A DNA stretch of 64,000 nt from Parabacteroides goldsteinii (lineage in GTDB: Bacteria; Bacteroidota; Bacteroidia; Bacteroidales; Tannerellaceae), in contig NZ_JADNBB010000020.1 of the NCBI RefSeq assembly GCF_015550595.1, positions 1 through 64,000 of the forward strand, read 5' to 3'. A program made the position numbers and the translations under genes. Positions 18,263-26,479 of this stretch are shown piece after piece (the stretch's first letter is position 1; each line of letters starts with the position of its first letter). A model generated the notes under the pieces. The model searched no databases, was not told the DNA's origin, and saw nothing but the letters and a program-made list of their open reading frames with translations.

Positions 18263-19159
18263 ATGTGGGTAGCATTAGCATTTGCCTCCGCATTCCTGCT
18301 GGGATGCTATGAGGTGAATAAAAAGATTTCCTTGAATGGGAATGCCGTAATTCCGGTATTGTTCCTGAATACGTTGATAAGCAGTCTTATCTTCGTTCCT
18401 TTTATAATCCTGTCGTTTAGTACATCCGTATTGGACGATACGATGTTTTATGTGCCGCGTGTATCCTTCCAAACACATGTGGCCGTATTTATCAAGGCTG
18501 TCATCGTCTTATCCTCATGGATATCCGGTTACTTTGCCTTAAAGCACCTGCCGCTAACCATAACGGGGCCCATCAAGGCGACACAGCCCGTTCTAACCTT
18601 GGTCGGAGCAATGGTTATATTCGGCGAACGGCTGAATTTGTATCAATGGATCGGGGTACTGCTCTCGATCGCTTCTTTCTATCTGCTTTCATCTTCGGGA
18701 AAGAAGGAGGGGATTCACTTCACTCATAACAAATGGATCTTTTTTACGGTGATATCCATCCTGACCGGAGCTATGAGCGGTTTATACGACAAGCACCTGA
18801 TGGGAACGATGGATGTGATGACGGTGCAGGTTTGGTTCAATGTTTATCAGTGCTTTATCATGTTGCCGATCCTGCTGTTGCTGTGGTATCCTCAACGGAA
18901 AAAGAGTACACCGTTCGTTTGGCACTGGAATATAGTCTTTATCTCCGTCTTTCTGATCATTGCCGATTGGATTTACTTCTACGCCTTAAGTTTCCCCGAC
19001 TCGATGATCTCGATCGTATCCATGATACGTCGTAGTAACGTACTTGTCACTTTCATTGCCGGAGCGATCTTCTTCCATGAAAAAAACTTAAAGAGCAAGG
19101 CGATAGACTTATTCCTTGTGTTGTTAGGAATGATATTCCTATATTTGGGGACGAAATAG
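18263..19159 (+). CDS. EamA/DMT-family membrane transporter
   Basis: 298 residues, about 10 TM segments in two EamA repeats. The first repeat has AIKAVIVLSSWISGYFALK-like stretches ending in GAMVIFGERLNLYQWIGV, and the second ends in FIAGAIFFHEKNLKSKAID. Such proteins export or import small metabolites; the substrate is unknown. ATG five bases after the truA stop, so probably translated from the same mRNA. Confidence 0.88.
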   Translation: MWVALAFASAFLLGCYEVNKKISLNGNAVIPVLFLNTLISSLIFVPFIILSFSTSVLDDTMFYVPRVSFQTHVAVFIKAVIVLSSWISGYFALKHLPLTITGPIKATQPVLTLVGAMVIFGERLNLYQWIGVLLSIASFYLLSSSGKKEGIHFTHNKWIFFTVISILTGAMSGLYDKHLMGTMDVMTVQVWFNVYQCFIMLPILLLLWYPQRKKSTPFVWHWNIVFISVFLIIADWIYFYALSFPDSMISIVSMIRRSNVLVTFIAGAIFFHEKNLKSKAIDLFLVLLGMIFLYLGTK

Positions 19160-19169
19160 ACATTAGAAT

Positions 19170-19802
19170 ATGAAACGACTTATTTTTTCTATATTGATTT
19201 GTGCTTTCGCTTTGGGTGTGAAGGCACAGGAGATGGATGCTTTATTTATCTCGATGCCCGACCAGAACATTCCCCAGCTGGAAAATGCCTGGCGTAAGGA
19301 TTTGGTTGATTTGTATAAATCTGGTAAAGATGCTACGTTGAAGAATACAATGAACGGTTCTTCCTCGCTGAAGAAGCTGACTTCGGATTATTTGTTATTG
19401 CAGGCTACCGAGCGGAGCTCAATAGAAATGAAGCTCTTACCTTTGGTGAATAACACGAATGTTATCTGTATGATAAGAACGGTAAACGGTCCGGTAGCAG
19501 ACAGCCAGATCGAGTTTTTTACCACAGACTGGCAGCCGTTGGCTGTATCCGACCTGTTTACACCGGTAGATGCAGATTGGTTTATCAAAGACGATACCGA
19601 CAAAAACAGTAATGCGTTTCAGGATGCCGCATCCCGTTTGGATATGGACCTGATACAGTATACCTTGAGCCCGGATAACCTGACATTGACAGCTACTTAT
19701 ACCACTCCTTTATACCTGAGCCGGGAGGACCGGAAAGCGGTAATTCCTTTTATAAAGGAATCTCCCAAAGTATATACCTGGGAGAAGTACCATTTTAAAT
19801 GA
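19170..19802 (+). CDS. DUF3256 family exported protein
   Basis: 210 residues. Signal peptide MKRLIFSILICAFALGVKA, then the DUF3256 start FISMPDQNIPQLENAWRKDL. No catalytic motif visible. The family is restricted to Bacteroidales, and I know of no function. Ten bases after the EamA gene, last gene of the truA unit, followed by a very strong terminator. Confidence 0.85.
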   Translation: MKRLIFSILICAFALGVKAQEMDALFISMPDQNIPQLENAWRKDLVDLYKSGKDATLKNTMNGSSSLKKLTSDYLLLQATERSSIEMKLLPLVNNTNVICMIRTVNGPVADSQIEFFTTDWQPLAVSDLFTPVDADWFIKDDTDKNSNAFQDAASRLDMDLIQYTLSPDNLTLTATYTTPLYLSREDRKAVIPFIKESPKVYTWEKYHFK

Positions 19803-19823
19803 ATTTGATTGTAACTTATAAAT

Positions 19824-19872
19824 AATAGCCTCCCCGGTACGGCAGTCATGTTTTACCGGGGAGGCTATTTTG
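19824..19872 (+). terminator. Strong terminator of the truA-EamA-DUF3256 unit
   Basis: Perfect 16-base stem AATAGCCTCCCCGGTA (19824-19839) with TACCGGGGAGGCTATT (19854-19869), 14-base loop, then TTTG. The stem is symmetric, so it may also block leftward transcription. Confidence 0.85.
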
Positions 19873-19894
19873 TTCGTTAGGCATTTAATCCTTT

Positions 19895-19982
19895 TGCCAT
19901 GCCTTTGGCAAAACTCTGCCATGCCTTTGGCAAAACTCTGCCATGCCTTTGGCAAAACTCTGCCATGCCTTTGGCAAAACTG
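19895..19982. repeat. Four tandem copies of a 22-bp palindromic repeat
   Basis: Unit TGCCATGCCTTTGGCAAAACTC begins at 19895, 19917, 19939 and 19961; copies are identical except the last base of the fourth. Each holds TGCCA-N6-TGGCA. 22 is not a multiple of three, so this is not a coding repeat. It lies between the terminator and the stop of the convergent PepSY gene (19991). A related array lies at 44082-44169. Confidence 0.95.
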
Positions 19983-19990
19983 TAAGCTCG

Positions 19991-20440
19991 TTATTCTATG
20001 AGTTGTCCTTCCGAGTCGAAAGTCAGCTTTACTTCATTATTGTCCATCTTCAGTTCGAATACATAGAACATGCCTGTGGGTTTTTCTATGGCATCTACTT
20101 CTTCAATTTTGTACTGATTGTAAGCGGAACTGGCCAGTTCATCCATCACGACAACCGGAACATCTTCCGCACGGATATCCCATTTGGTATATATCCATTC
20201 GTTGTTAGTATTGAACAGGACTTCCTTGCGAATGCCTTTGTCTTGTATATCGACTTCCGGACCGCTTTTTTCTTTGTCAAATTCCAGTATGGTTGCGTCC
20301 GGATACTTTTGCGAGAGGATCTTTTGAATGGCCTGGGGGACTTCAACGGTATTCTTTACTTTCTTTTGATTATTGTTACAACCGATAAACAGCGAGATGC
20401 AACATACGAGAACTGCTAAAACAGATAGTTTTCCTTTCAT
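19991..20440 (-). CDS. PepSY-like (PF11396) lipoprotein, single domain
   Basis: 149 residues; signal with lipobox LFIGC. One PepSY-like unit: IQKILSQKYPDATILEFDKEKSGPEVDI, KEVLFNTNNEWIYTKWDI, then a second half ending in FYVFELKMDNNEVKLTFDSEGQ. These small envelope proteins typically sit next to two-component systems and are thought to bind or sense ligands in the periplasm. Its closest relative here is the C-terminal half of the 280-residue neighbour (both have WDI and IEKP motifs in register). It is separated from that gene by a terminator, so it may be expressed less. Confidence 0.85.
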   Translation of the reverse strand: MKGKLSVLAVLVCCISLFIGCNNNQKKVKNTVEVPQAIQKILSQKYPDATILEFDKEKSGPEVDIQDKGIRKEVLFNTNNEWIYTKWDIRAEDVPVVVMDELASSAYNQYKIEEVDAIEKPTGMFYVFELKMDNNEVKLTFDSEGQLIE

Positions 20441-20459
20441 GACTTTTTACTTTAATTGT

Positions 20460-20506
20460 TTAAAAAGAAAACACGAATACAATGAAGGTTCACCATTGTA
20501 TTCGTG
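20460..20506 (-). terminator. Intercistronic terminator between two PepSY-like genes
   Basis: Perfect 14-base stem ACACGAATACAATG (20471-20484) with CATTGTATTCGTGT (20493-20506), loop of eight; read leftward, TTTTCTTTTT follows. It lies between the stop at 20562 and the start at 20440. Confidence 0.75.
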
Positions 20507-20561
20507 TAGTTTATTCTCGTAAGAAACAAATTCACGCTATGCAAAGTTCTCTTTTACATAG

Positions 20562-21404
20562 TTAATCTTTACGGGTGTTTTCGATATTTCCTTCGGCACT
20601 GATGGTCAGGTCTATTTCCCGTTCCCCTTGTTCCAGTTCGAAGAGGTAGAAGACACCGGCCGGCTTCTCGATCAGGTCGATGTCGTCGATCTTATAGTCT
20701 TTATATTCAGAAGCTTTTAGTGCATTCATGACGATGGTGGGCACATCAGCTATTTTAATATCCCATTCCGTATAGATCCATTGGTTTTCAGAGTTGAAGT
20801 ATACATCCTTGTAGATATTGTTGTGAAGGATATCTACTTCGAAACCATTCTTTTCCTGATCGAACTCAACAATGGTTGCACCTGCATACATTTCGTTGAT
20901 CGCATCTTTTATGGCCTGCGGGATTACAACGGGTTGGAAGTTGTTGTCATCATCGGGTACTGCTTTTAAAAGGGTACCGTTTTCAGTGTAATATAAGTCG
21001 AACTCCTGTTCCCCTTGTTCCACCTCTATAACATAGACTGTGGCGGTGTTGGAGCGTTCCAGCTTGTCAAAGTCTTTTTTATTCCAGTTTTTATATTCAC
21101 TGCTGTTCAGGCTTAAGCGTACCGGTTCGGGAAGCAGGCCGAAGTTGATTTCTGTCTTTGTCATCAACCAGTTGCCTTTATTGTCAAACCAGGCTTCGGT
21201 GTCATTTCCACTTAGATGGAAGTCTGCCACTTCGTAACCATTCTTTGTTTCCCATTCTACTTTTCCGGCATTCGGATATTTCTCATCGAACGCTTTTGTA
21301 ACTGTCTGGTCAGGTAGGTAGTTGTTGTCGTCATCATTGTCGCAGCTGCTGAAAGTCAGTAAACTGCACATTGCTAAAGCTACTACGGATAATTTTGTTT
21401 TCAT
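20562..21404 (-). CDS. PepSY-like (PF11396) lipoprotein, two tandem domains
   Basis: 280 residues; lipobox FSSC followed by an Asp/Asn-rich tether (DNDDDNNY). Two tandem PepSY-like units, about 28-145 and 155-280; each has a Tyr-Pro-x-Ala start, an EV-D strand and a W-x-x-T segment (AWFDNKGNWLMTKTEI; VYFNSENQWIYTEWDI), showing internal duplication. Probably an envelope ligand- or cation-binding protein in the regulon of the adjacent two-component system. Follows the 146-residue PepSY gene by 23 bases. Confidence 0.85.
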   Translation of the reverse strand: MKTKLSVVALAMCSLLTFSSCDNDDDNNYLPDQTVTKAFDEKYPNAGKVEWETKNGYEVADFHLSGNDTEAWFDNKGNWLMTKTEINFGLLPEPVRLSLNSSEYKNWNKKDFDKLERSNTATVYVIEVEQGEQEFDLYYTENGTLLKAVPDDDNNFQPVVIPQAIKDAINEMYAGATIVEFDQEKNGFEVDILHNNIYKDVYFNSENQWIYTEWDIKIADVPTIVMNALKASEYKDYKIDDIDLIEKPAGVFYLFELEQGEREIDLTISAEGNIENTRKD

Positions 21405-21427
21405 ACTTATTTCTTTTTGTTGTTTTA

Positions 21428-21868
21428 TTAATCGAATTTCTTGAAGTTGCCGTTACGATCGAATTTGAGTTCAAGGTCGTTGTTTAGCTTGAGTTCGTAT
21501 TCGCGTGTGTCCTTATCTACCGATATTACCGTGTTGTCGGGAAAGTTTTTCCTGATATAATCGGCTATTCTTTGAGGTAAAGCAGTCAGTGGGATAAAGC
21601 TATGACGTGCTTCGATCTCTTTCCATTCGCCGGCCTTGTCGAACTCTACGTTTACTCCGTTCGTCAGGATCACATCGTATCCTTTCGTTCCCAACAGATT
21701 ACTTTCTATCTTGATGTGAGAAATGTCTGTCTGTCCGAAATTGGCAGAAAGGAAGTTGCGTGACACGGAAGGTAATACCGATTTGTCTCTTGTAATCTTT
21801 TCGTTATCAGCAAAAAGGGCCATTGTCGACAGTAACAAACTGACCAGAATTAATCCAAACTGTTTCAT
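21428..21868 (-). CDS. PepSY-like (PF11396) periplasmic protein
   Basis: 146 residues; cleavable signal (MKQFGLILVSLLLSTMALFA) without a lipobox, so soluble in the periplasm, unlike the two lipoprotein relatives. Two half-repeats: VLPSVSRNFLSANFGQTDIS...VNVEFDKAGEWKEIE and LPQRIADYIRKNFPDNTVIS...LELKFDRNGNFKKF. First of the three PepSY genes, 69 bases after the histidine kinase stop, on the same strand. Confidence 0.85.
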   Translation of the reverse strand: MKQFGLILVSLLLSTMALFADNEKITRDKSVLPSVSRNFLSANFGQTDISHIKIESNLLGTKGYDVILTNGVNVEFDKAGEWKEIEARHSFIPLTALPQRIADYIRKNFPDNTVISVDKDTREYELKLNNDLELKFDRNGNFKKFD

Positions 21869-21937
21869 AATATCTTTCTTTTAATTTATACTGCAAAGAA
21901 AAGGGAACATTTGGGAAAGATTTGGGAAAACCATCCG

Positions 21938-23203
21938 TTAGAATGTTAAAATGAATTTATGCAGGCCGTTATATTCATATTTTATATCTATTCCATAAAT
22001 GGATGTGATAGATTTAACGATGGCAAGTCCCAATCCTGTCGATTCTTTCTTATGCGTTTGCTTTTCGAAACGATTGAATAAGGTCGCTTCGTTCAGTCTG
22101 GTGCTTTCACTGCTGTTTGATATTGTCAGTGTCCGGCCGGTTACGGAAATGGCGATCGATCCGTTTTCTATATTATGTATAAAAGCATTCTTTAAAAGAT
22201 TGCTGAGCAGGGTAGAGGCCAGCGATTCATTCATTGTATATATTAATGTGCCGGTTTCGGAATAGGTGACATGTATATTCTTGTATTCATGCATATCTTC
22301 GAAGTCCGGCAAATATTTATTGATCAGTTTATTGAAGTCTATCTCGGAAGTATCGGGGAACTGTTTGTTGTCGATACGCGAAAGAAGCAGCAAAGACTTG
22401 TTCATCTTGATGATGCCCCGAATCGTATGGTTGATCCCGGCTATTTCGGAGAGTTGCTCTTCCGTGCAATCGGGATTTTCGCTGAGTAGTTCCAGTTTAT
22501 TCATGCAGATGGCCAATGGTGTCTGTAATTCGTGAGATGCATTTTCAACAAATTGTTTTTGCTGGTTATACATTTCCGTGCTCCGGTTGATAGTCGTCTG
22601 GATAGCTTTGTTGAGGATATCGAACTCTTCTACCTGTGTTTTGTTGACCAGTGGAGTGGTATGTTTCCCCAACCGGTATTCTTTCAACCATTTTACCAAC
22701 GTATAAAGTGGTCGGAAGCTGGACTTGAATACGAAATGCGATACCAGCAGGATGCAACACAAAAGGCTTACATATAGAATAATGATACTCACAAAGATTG
22801 CTTCCGCCATATCCTCTTTTTCGAGGGTGGAGGTTTCGATCGTCAGTTCGTAATATTTCCGGTCGGCTGTCATGAACCAGGTACGTAACACACGTACCGG
22901 TTCATCTTCCATCTCTATTTCGATGTAAGTTGTCGAATCGAAGAACTCGTCTTTATCCAGATCGGCTTCTGATTCGGGGACTTCGCGGATATAATATTTA
23001 GTCATTATATCCACCTGGTCATGCAGGAGCGTGCTGTCGGCAAGTACCGTCTTGATGATGATTTCCTTGTAATTTTCCAGGCTGTCGTTGGTCTCGTCGT
23101 CTATTTCATGCATGATAACGAAATAGAAACAACATGCCCAGGCCGTTAGAATGATCAACAGCGGGATGGACAGGTTGCGGAATGTATAATGGATCAGTTT
23201 CAT
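21938..23203 (-). CDS. Membrane sensor histidine kinase (OmpR-partner type)
   Basis: 421 residues. TM1 about 12-30, a periplasmic sensor of about 105 residues rich in Asp/Glu (DETNDSLENYKE; ESEADLDKDEFFD), and TM2 about 140-163. HisKA with the phospho-accepting His in NASHELQTPLAI (about residue 223), then HATPase_c with N-box LLKNAFIHNI and G-box STGLGLAIVKSI. The acidic periplasmic loop could bind cations or cationic peptides (inference). Four bases separate it from the response regulator, so the two form one operon followed by PepSY genes. Confidence 0.93.
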   Translation of the reverse strand: MKLIHYTFRNLSIPLLIILTAWACCFYFVIMHEIDDETNDSLENYKEIIIKTVLADSTLLHDQVDIMTKYYIREVPESEADLDKDEFFDSTTYIEIEMEDEPVRVLRTWFMTADRKYYELTIETSTLEKEDMAEAIFVSIIILYVSLLCCILLVSHFVFKSSFRPLYTLVKWLKEYRLGKHTTPLVNKTQVEEFDILNKAIQTTINRSTEMYNQQKQFVENASHELQTPLAICMNKLELLSENPDCTEEQLSEIAGINHTIRGIIKMNKSLLLLSRIDNKQFPDTSEIDFNKLINKYLPDFEDMHEYKNIHVTYSETGTLIYTMNESLASTLLSNLLKNAFIHNIENGSIAISVTGRTLTISNSSESTRLNEATLFNRFEKQTHKKESTGLGLAIVKSITSIYGIDIKYEYNGLHKFILTF

Positions 23204-23206
23204 CGG

Positions 23207-23887
23207 CTATTCTTCATTTACCATTTTATAGCCATAACCGTATACGGCTTTTATTTCCGGGACAGCCCCGGCTGACTTCAACTTCTTACGCAGATTCTTC
23301 ACCTGGCTGTAGATGAAGTCGAAACTATCTGCCTGGTCGATATAATCTCCCCAGATGGACTCGGCAAGCGCTCCTTTACTGATCAGGCGGTCGGGATTGG
23401 TGACAAAATAATACAACAGGTCGAACTCCTTCCGGTTAAAAGCCAGTTCCTCTTCATTAATATATACGGTACGACGATCCGGGTAGACGGTGATGTTGGA
23501 CAGGTTGATATGCAGTTCGCCATCCTGTTGCTTGCGGCGGATGATACATTTGATACGCGCATTCAGTTCCGCCAGGTGGAACGGCTTCGTCAGGTAATCG
23601 TCCGCACCCAGGTCGAGGCCCGTCACTTTGTCTTCGATCGAGTCTTTGGCAGAAACGATGATGACACTATCCTTTTTCCGCATCTTTTTAAGTTCTTCAA
23701 GCAGGTCGAGCCCGCTGCCACCCGGCAGCATGATGTCCAACACGATACAGTCGTAATCATAATCATTGATCTTCAGTAATGCTTCGTTATAGTTGGCGGC
23801 ACTTTCCACGACGTAACGTTCCTTCTCCAACGAACGGATCATTATTTCACGTAAAGAATCTTCGTCTTCTACAATCAGAATTTTCAT
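23207..23887 (-). CDS. OmpR/PhoB-family response regulator
   Basis: 226 residues. Receiver 1-120 with acidic pocket EDED (7-10), phospho-acceptor Asp51 in VLDIMLPGGSG, and Lys in the TKPF motif. C-terminal winged helix about 130-225 (FNRKEFDLLYYFVTNPDRLI...VYGYGYKMV). Partner of the kinase that follows. Likely controls the downstream PepSY genes and itself. Promoter: TAACTTTG on the minus strand at 23914-23907. Confidence 0.95.
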   Translation of the reverse strand: MKILIVEDEDSLREIMIRSLEKERYVVESAANYNEALLKINDYDYDCIVLDIMLPGGSGLDLLEELKKMRKKDSVIIVSAKDSIEDKVTGLDLGADDYLTKPFHLAELNARIKCIIRRKQQDGELHINLSNITVYPDRRTVYINEEELAFNRKEFDLLYYFVTNPDRLISKGALAESIWGDYIDQADSFDFIYSQVKNLRKKLKSAGAVPEIKAVYGYGYKMVNEE

Positions 23888-23906
23888 GAGCTATCTTGTT
23901 TGTTTA

Positions 23907-23914
23907 CAAAGTTA
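23907..23914 (-). promoter_or_regulatory. -7 box TAACTTTG of the two-component operon
   Basis: Fits TAnnTTTG; start predicted about 13 bases before the ATG at 23887. The nearest TTTG upstream is 14 bases away, shorter than usual. Confidence 0.45.
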
Positions 23915-23984
23915 TGCAATAATTCTGGCAAAAAACTGGAATATTGATGTTATGTTTTCTTTCCTTTGCCGTCATATAAACAGA

Positions 23985-24494
23985 ATGGAACTTGAAACGT
24001 TTAAAATAACCGTACTGCCACTCCGGGAAAAGCTGATCAACTTTTCCCTGAAACTGACGCAGGAGAGAGCCGACGCCGAGGATATCGTGCAGGAGGCTTT
24101 CCTGAAGCTCTGGTATATCCGCGAGAAGCTGGACGGTTATCATAGTGTGGAAGCCCTGGCGATGCAAGTCACCAAGAATCTGACGCTGGATAAACTGAGA
24201 GCACGCCGTCCGGAAGGCCCCGACATCGACACCTTGTCGATCGACTCGGGAAGCCGTTCGCCGGCAGAGCAGTTGGAACAAAAGGATGCCGCCGCCCGTA
24301 TCCGGGAACTGATTGCCCAACTGCCCACTGTGCAGCAGACTATCATCCGGATGAAAGACGTGGAAGGCTACGAACTGTCCGAGATCGCGGAAATAACAGG
24401 ATCAGCCATCGAAGCCGTCCGCAGCAACCTTTCAAGGGCCAGGAAAAAGATACGGGAACAATTTTTACAGTTAAACAAACAGGAGCAGTTATGA
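23985..24494 (+). CDS. ECF (sigma-70 family) RNA polymerase sigma factor
   Basis: 169 residues from the ATG at 23985 (MELETFKITVLPL); the longer frame starting at 23886 overlaps the response regulator start and adds non-family sequence. Region 2: DAEDIVQEAFLKLWYIRE. Region 4: LPTVQQTIIRMKDVEGYEL and EIAEITGSAIEAVRSNLSRA. Directs polymerase to envelope or stress genes. ATG of the next gene overlaps its stop by four bases, typical of sigma/anti-sigma pairs. Divergent from the two-component operon. Confidence 0.93.
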   Translation: MELETFKITVLPLREKLINFSLKLTQERADAEDIVQEAFLKLWYIREKLDGYHSVEALAMQVTKNLTLDKLRARRPEGPDIDTLSIDSGSRSPAEQLEQKDAAARIRELIAQLPTVQQTIIRMKDVEGYELSEIAEITGSAIEAVRSNLSRARKKIREQFLQLNKQEQL

Positions 24495-25018
24495 ATATAG
24501 AAGAGGTATTAAACCGGTATTTTGAAGGAGAAACTTCGGCAGCCGAGGAACGCGAACTCCGCCGTTTCTTTGCCGGGGCGAACGTTCCGGATCATCTGTC
24601 GGCCTACCGTCCGCTGTTCGCATACTTTGATGAGGAGATTGCAGTGCAGCATGATCCGGCAGAAGAGATATGGGCGGAAGTGACAGCCACGACAGAACCA
24701 GCCAAGCGTTTTACACTCAGTCGACGGTCGATCGTATATCTTCTGTCTACGGTGGTAGCTTGTGTGGTGGCACTGCTGGGGATCAGCCAGTTGTTATATC
24801 CGACCGATCCCTGTTTCTGTTCGGATAATTATGTGGTGATAAACGGTCGGTGCTATACCGATATCCATAAGGTACGGTCTTCTGCTTTCGAGGCGTTGCA
24901 TGAGGTGGCCACTCCTGCCGACGAATATTTCCCCGGGGAAGACAGCGATGAAGCCGACCGTCGGATTATTGATAACCAGTTAAAGGAACTCGGTTCCATA
25001 TTTAGTGAAGACGAATAA
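24491..25018 (+). CDS. Putative anti-sigma factor, single-pass membrane protein
   Basis: 175 residues. Cytoplasmic N-terminus with the LNRYFEGETSAAEERELRRFF pattern seen in Bacteroidetes anti-sigma proteins, one TM segment (SIVYLLSTVVACVVALLGI, about 79-100), then a short periplasmic part with three closely spaced Cys (CFCSDNYVVINGRC) and an acidic tail. Translationally coupled to the sigma gene. No zinc HxxxCxxC motif. The role rests on position and architecture, not on a recognised domain. Confidence 0.7.
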   Translation: MNIEEVLNRYFEGETSAAEERELRRFFAGANVPDHLSAYRPLFAYFDEEIAVQHDPAEEIWAEVTATTEPAKRFTLSRRSIVYLLSTVVACVVALLGISQLLYPTDPCFCSDNYVVINGRCYTDIHKVRSSAFEALHEVATPADEYFPGEDSDEADRRIIDNQLKELGSIFSEDE

Positions 25019-25030
25019 AAACATGTAACG

Positions 25031-25504
25031 ATGAAACAGATAAGATACACATTACTCGTATTGCTGGCTGCCCTTTTTCTGTTCCCTTCCGGAGCAGGGG
25101 CAACAGATGCAGAGGTTCTGCAAAAAGACCTGAAGATACAGGATGTTTTCCAGCGTTACGGCCGGAAGAAAAATGTAACGATGGTCGAACTTTCCAATGA
25201 GATGCTCGAAACCTACGGCATGACCCGGTATAAGAGCATCACGATCAAGAACGATCCCGACGCCCTGCGCTTCACCCGCCAATGCCTGGAAGCCGACCAG
25301 AAGGGAGCCCGGAAGATTAAGGAAGTGACCGACGATGGCGGCGTTATCTCCGCCTACTACCAGCTACCCGGTAAGGAGGCAGACATCAACCGCTTCGTCC
25401 TCTTCAAGGTTAGCTCCAAAGGAGTGATCACCCTGGTTTATATCGAAGGAGATCTGGACAGCGACGACCTGATCACGATCCTCTTCACCAAAAAAGATTT
25501 ATAA
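25031..25504 (+). CDS. DUF6108-like small exported protein
   Basis: 157 residues with signal peptide (cleavage near SGAGA). Core: DVFQRYGRKKNVTMVELSNE, TRYKSITIKN, and C-terminal VLFKVSSKGVITLVYIEGDL. I recall this as the DUF6108 family; it also resembles DUF4252 proteins, which sit in the same place in other Bacteroidales sigma operons. Function unknown; periplasmic. Thirteen bases after the putative anti-sigma gene. Confidence 0.65.
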   Translation: MKQIRYTLLVLLAALFLFPSGAGATDAEVLQKDLKIQDVFQRYGRKKNVTMVELSNEMLETYGMTRYKSITIKNDPDALRFTRQCLEADQKGARKIKEVTDDGGVISAYYQLPGKEADINRFVLFKVSSKGVITLVYIEGDLDSDDLITILFTKKDL

Positions 25505-25524
25505 ACGAATAAAACAATACAAAG

Positions 25525-26412
25525 ATGAAAAGATTATTACTGATTGTGGCAGCCTTTCTCCCTGTGATGGGCTTGCTGGCTGCCGAAGCCGGACCAATGC
25601 CGGCCGATACAATCTTCCGGTTGGAAAAGAAACGCATAGAAGTGAAAGATAACGGCGACCGTATGAAAGTACGCGTCTATGAAGAACAGGAAGACGGCAC
25701 CGAGGTAGATGACGAAATGGTCTTCGAAGGACAATACCGTGACGGCCAGAGCTATGAGCGACGCAAACATATCAAGACGCTGAACATTCCTCTTCCAACT
25801 TGGGATCGTGATTTCTCCGCACACTGGGCGGGCTTCGGTATGGGCTTCAACAGCTTCACAGGAGACGATGTGTCTCTGCGCAAAGGAAACTCGCTGGAAT
25901 ACAATCTTAACTTTATGGAATTCAGCCTTCCTTTCTCCCGCTACAACTGGGCGGTAGTGACCGGTGCCGGTCTGCGCTGGAACCGTTACCGCATCGACGG
26001 GAATGTTCATTTTCAGGAGGTGGACGGTGTCACTCTGTTAGTTCCTGCCGCCGATGGTATCACCTATAAGAAAAGCAAGCTGAATATGACCAGTGTCACC
26101 ATCCCCGTCCTGCTGGAGTGGCAGACCAAGAAGGTACGGCATCGCCCGCGTTTCTTTATCTCCGGTGGCGTTGTTGCCGTAATCAAGACAACCTCTTCAT
26201 CCAAAGTTGTTTATGAAGACGGAAGTGGAAAGACCAAGAAGCAGAAGATGGATGGCGGCATGAACCTACGCCCCGTGACAATGGATCTCCTTTTCCAGGC
26301 GGGTGTCGGCTGTATGGGCGTTTACTGCAAATATTCTCCTATCGAAATGTTCGAGAACAACAAAGGCCCGGCACTCCATCCGGTTTCTTTCGGGTTGCAG
26401 ATACACTTATAA
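25525..26412 (+). CDS. Predicted outer-membrane beta-barrel protein
   Basis: 295 residues; signal peptide ending near LLAAEA. About 85-295 alternate hydrophobic and polar residues in strands with aromatic girdles (HWAGFGMGFNSF, NFMEFSLPFSRYNWAVVTGA, VTIPVLLEWQT, RFFISGGVVAVIK), ending in VSFGLQIHL, a typical barrel terminus. Residues 25-80 are charged (KKRIEVKDNGDRMKVRVYEE). Probably PorT-like or OMP_b-brl. Fourth gene of the sigma operon, so likely a target or partner in envelope homeostasis. Confidence 0.75.
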   Translation: MKRLLLIVAAFLPVMGLLAAEAGPMPADTIFRLEKKRIEVKDNGDRMKVRVYEEQEDGTEVDDEMVFEGQYRDGQSYERRKHIKTLNIPLPTWDRDFSAHWAGFGMGFNSFTGDDVSLRKGNSLEYNLNFMEFSLPFSRYNWAVVTGAGLRWNRYRIDGNVHFQEVDGVTLLVPAADGITYKKSKLNMTSVTIPVLLEWQTKKVRHRPRFFISGGVVAVIKTTSSSKVVYEDGSGKTKKQKMDGGMNLRPVTMDLLFQAGVGCMGVYCKYSPIEMFENNKGPALHPVSFGLQIHL

Positions 26413-26445
26413 CATAATTTTAATCTCTTTTTCCCGATGATGTGT

Positions 26446-26453
26446 TAACTTTG
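26446..26453 (+). promoter_or_regulatory. -7 box TAACTTTG of the MFS gene
   Basis: Matches TAnnTTTG 27 bases before the ATG at 26480; the -33 region is only T-rich. Confidence 0.5.
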
Positions 26454-26479
26454 CGCCCGAAAAGTTTAGGTTATCGGTT

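Noticed and set aside
19710-19955. Leftward 81-codon frame with repeated KxxAxFxxxxGM-like residues
   Set aside because: It is a by-product of the 22-bp palindromic array plus the antisense of DUF3256; 22 is not a multiple of three and there is no start signal.
19895-19982. CRISPR array
   Set aside because: Units are directly adjacent with no unique spacers of 30 or so bases, and no cas gene is in the window.
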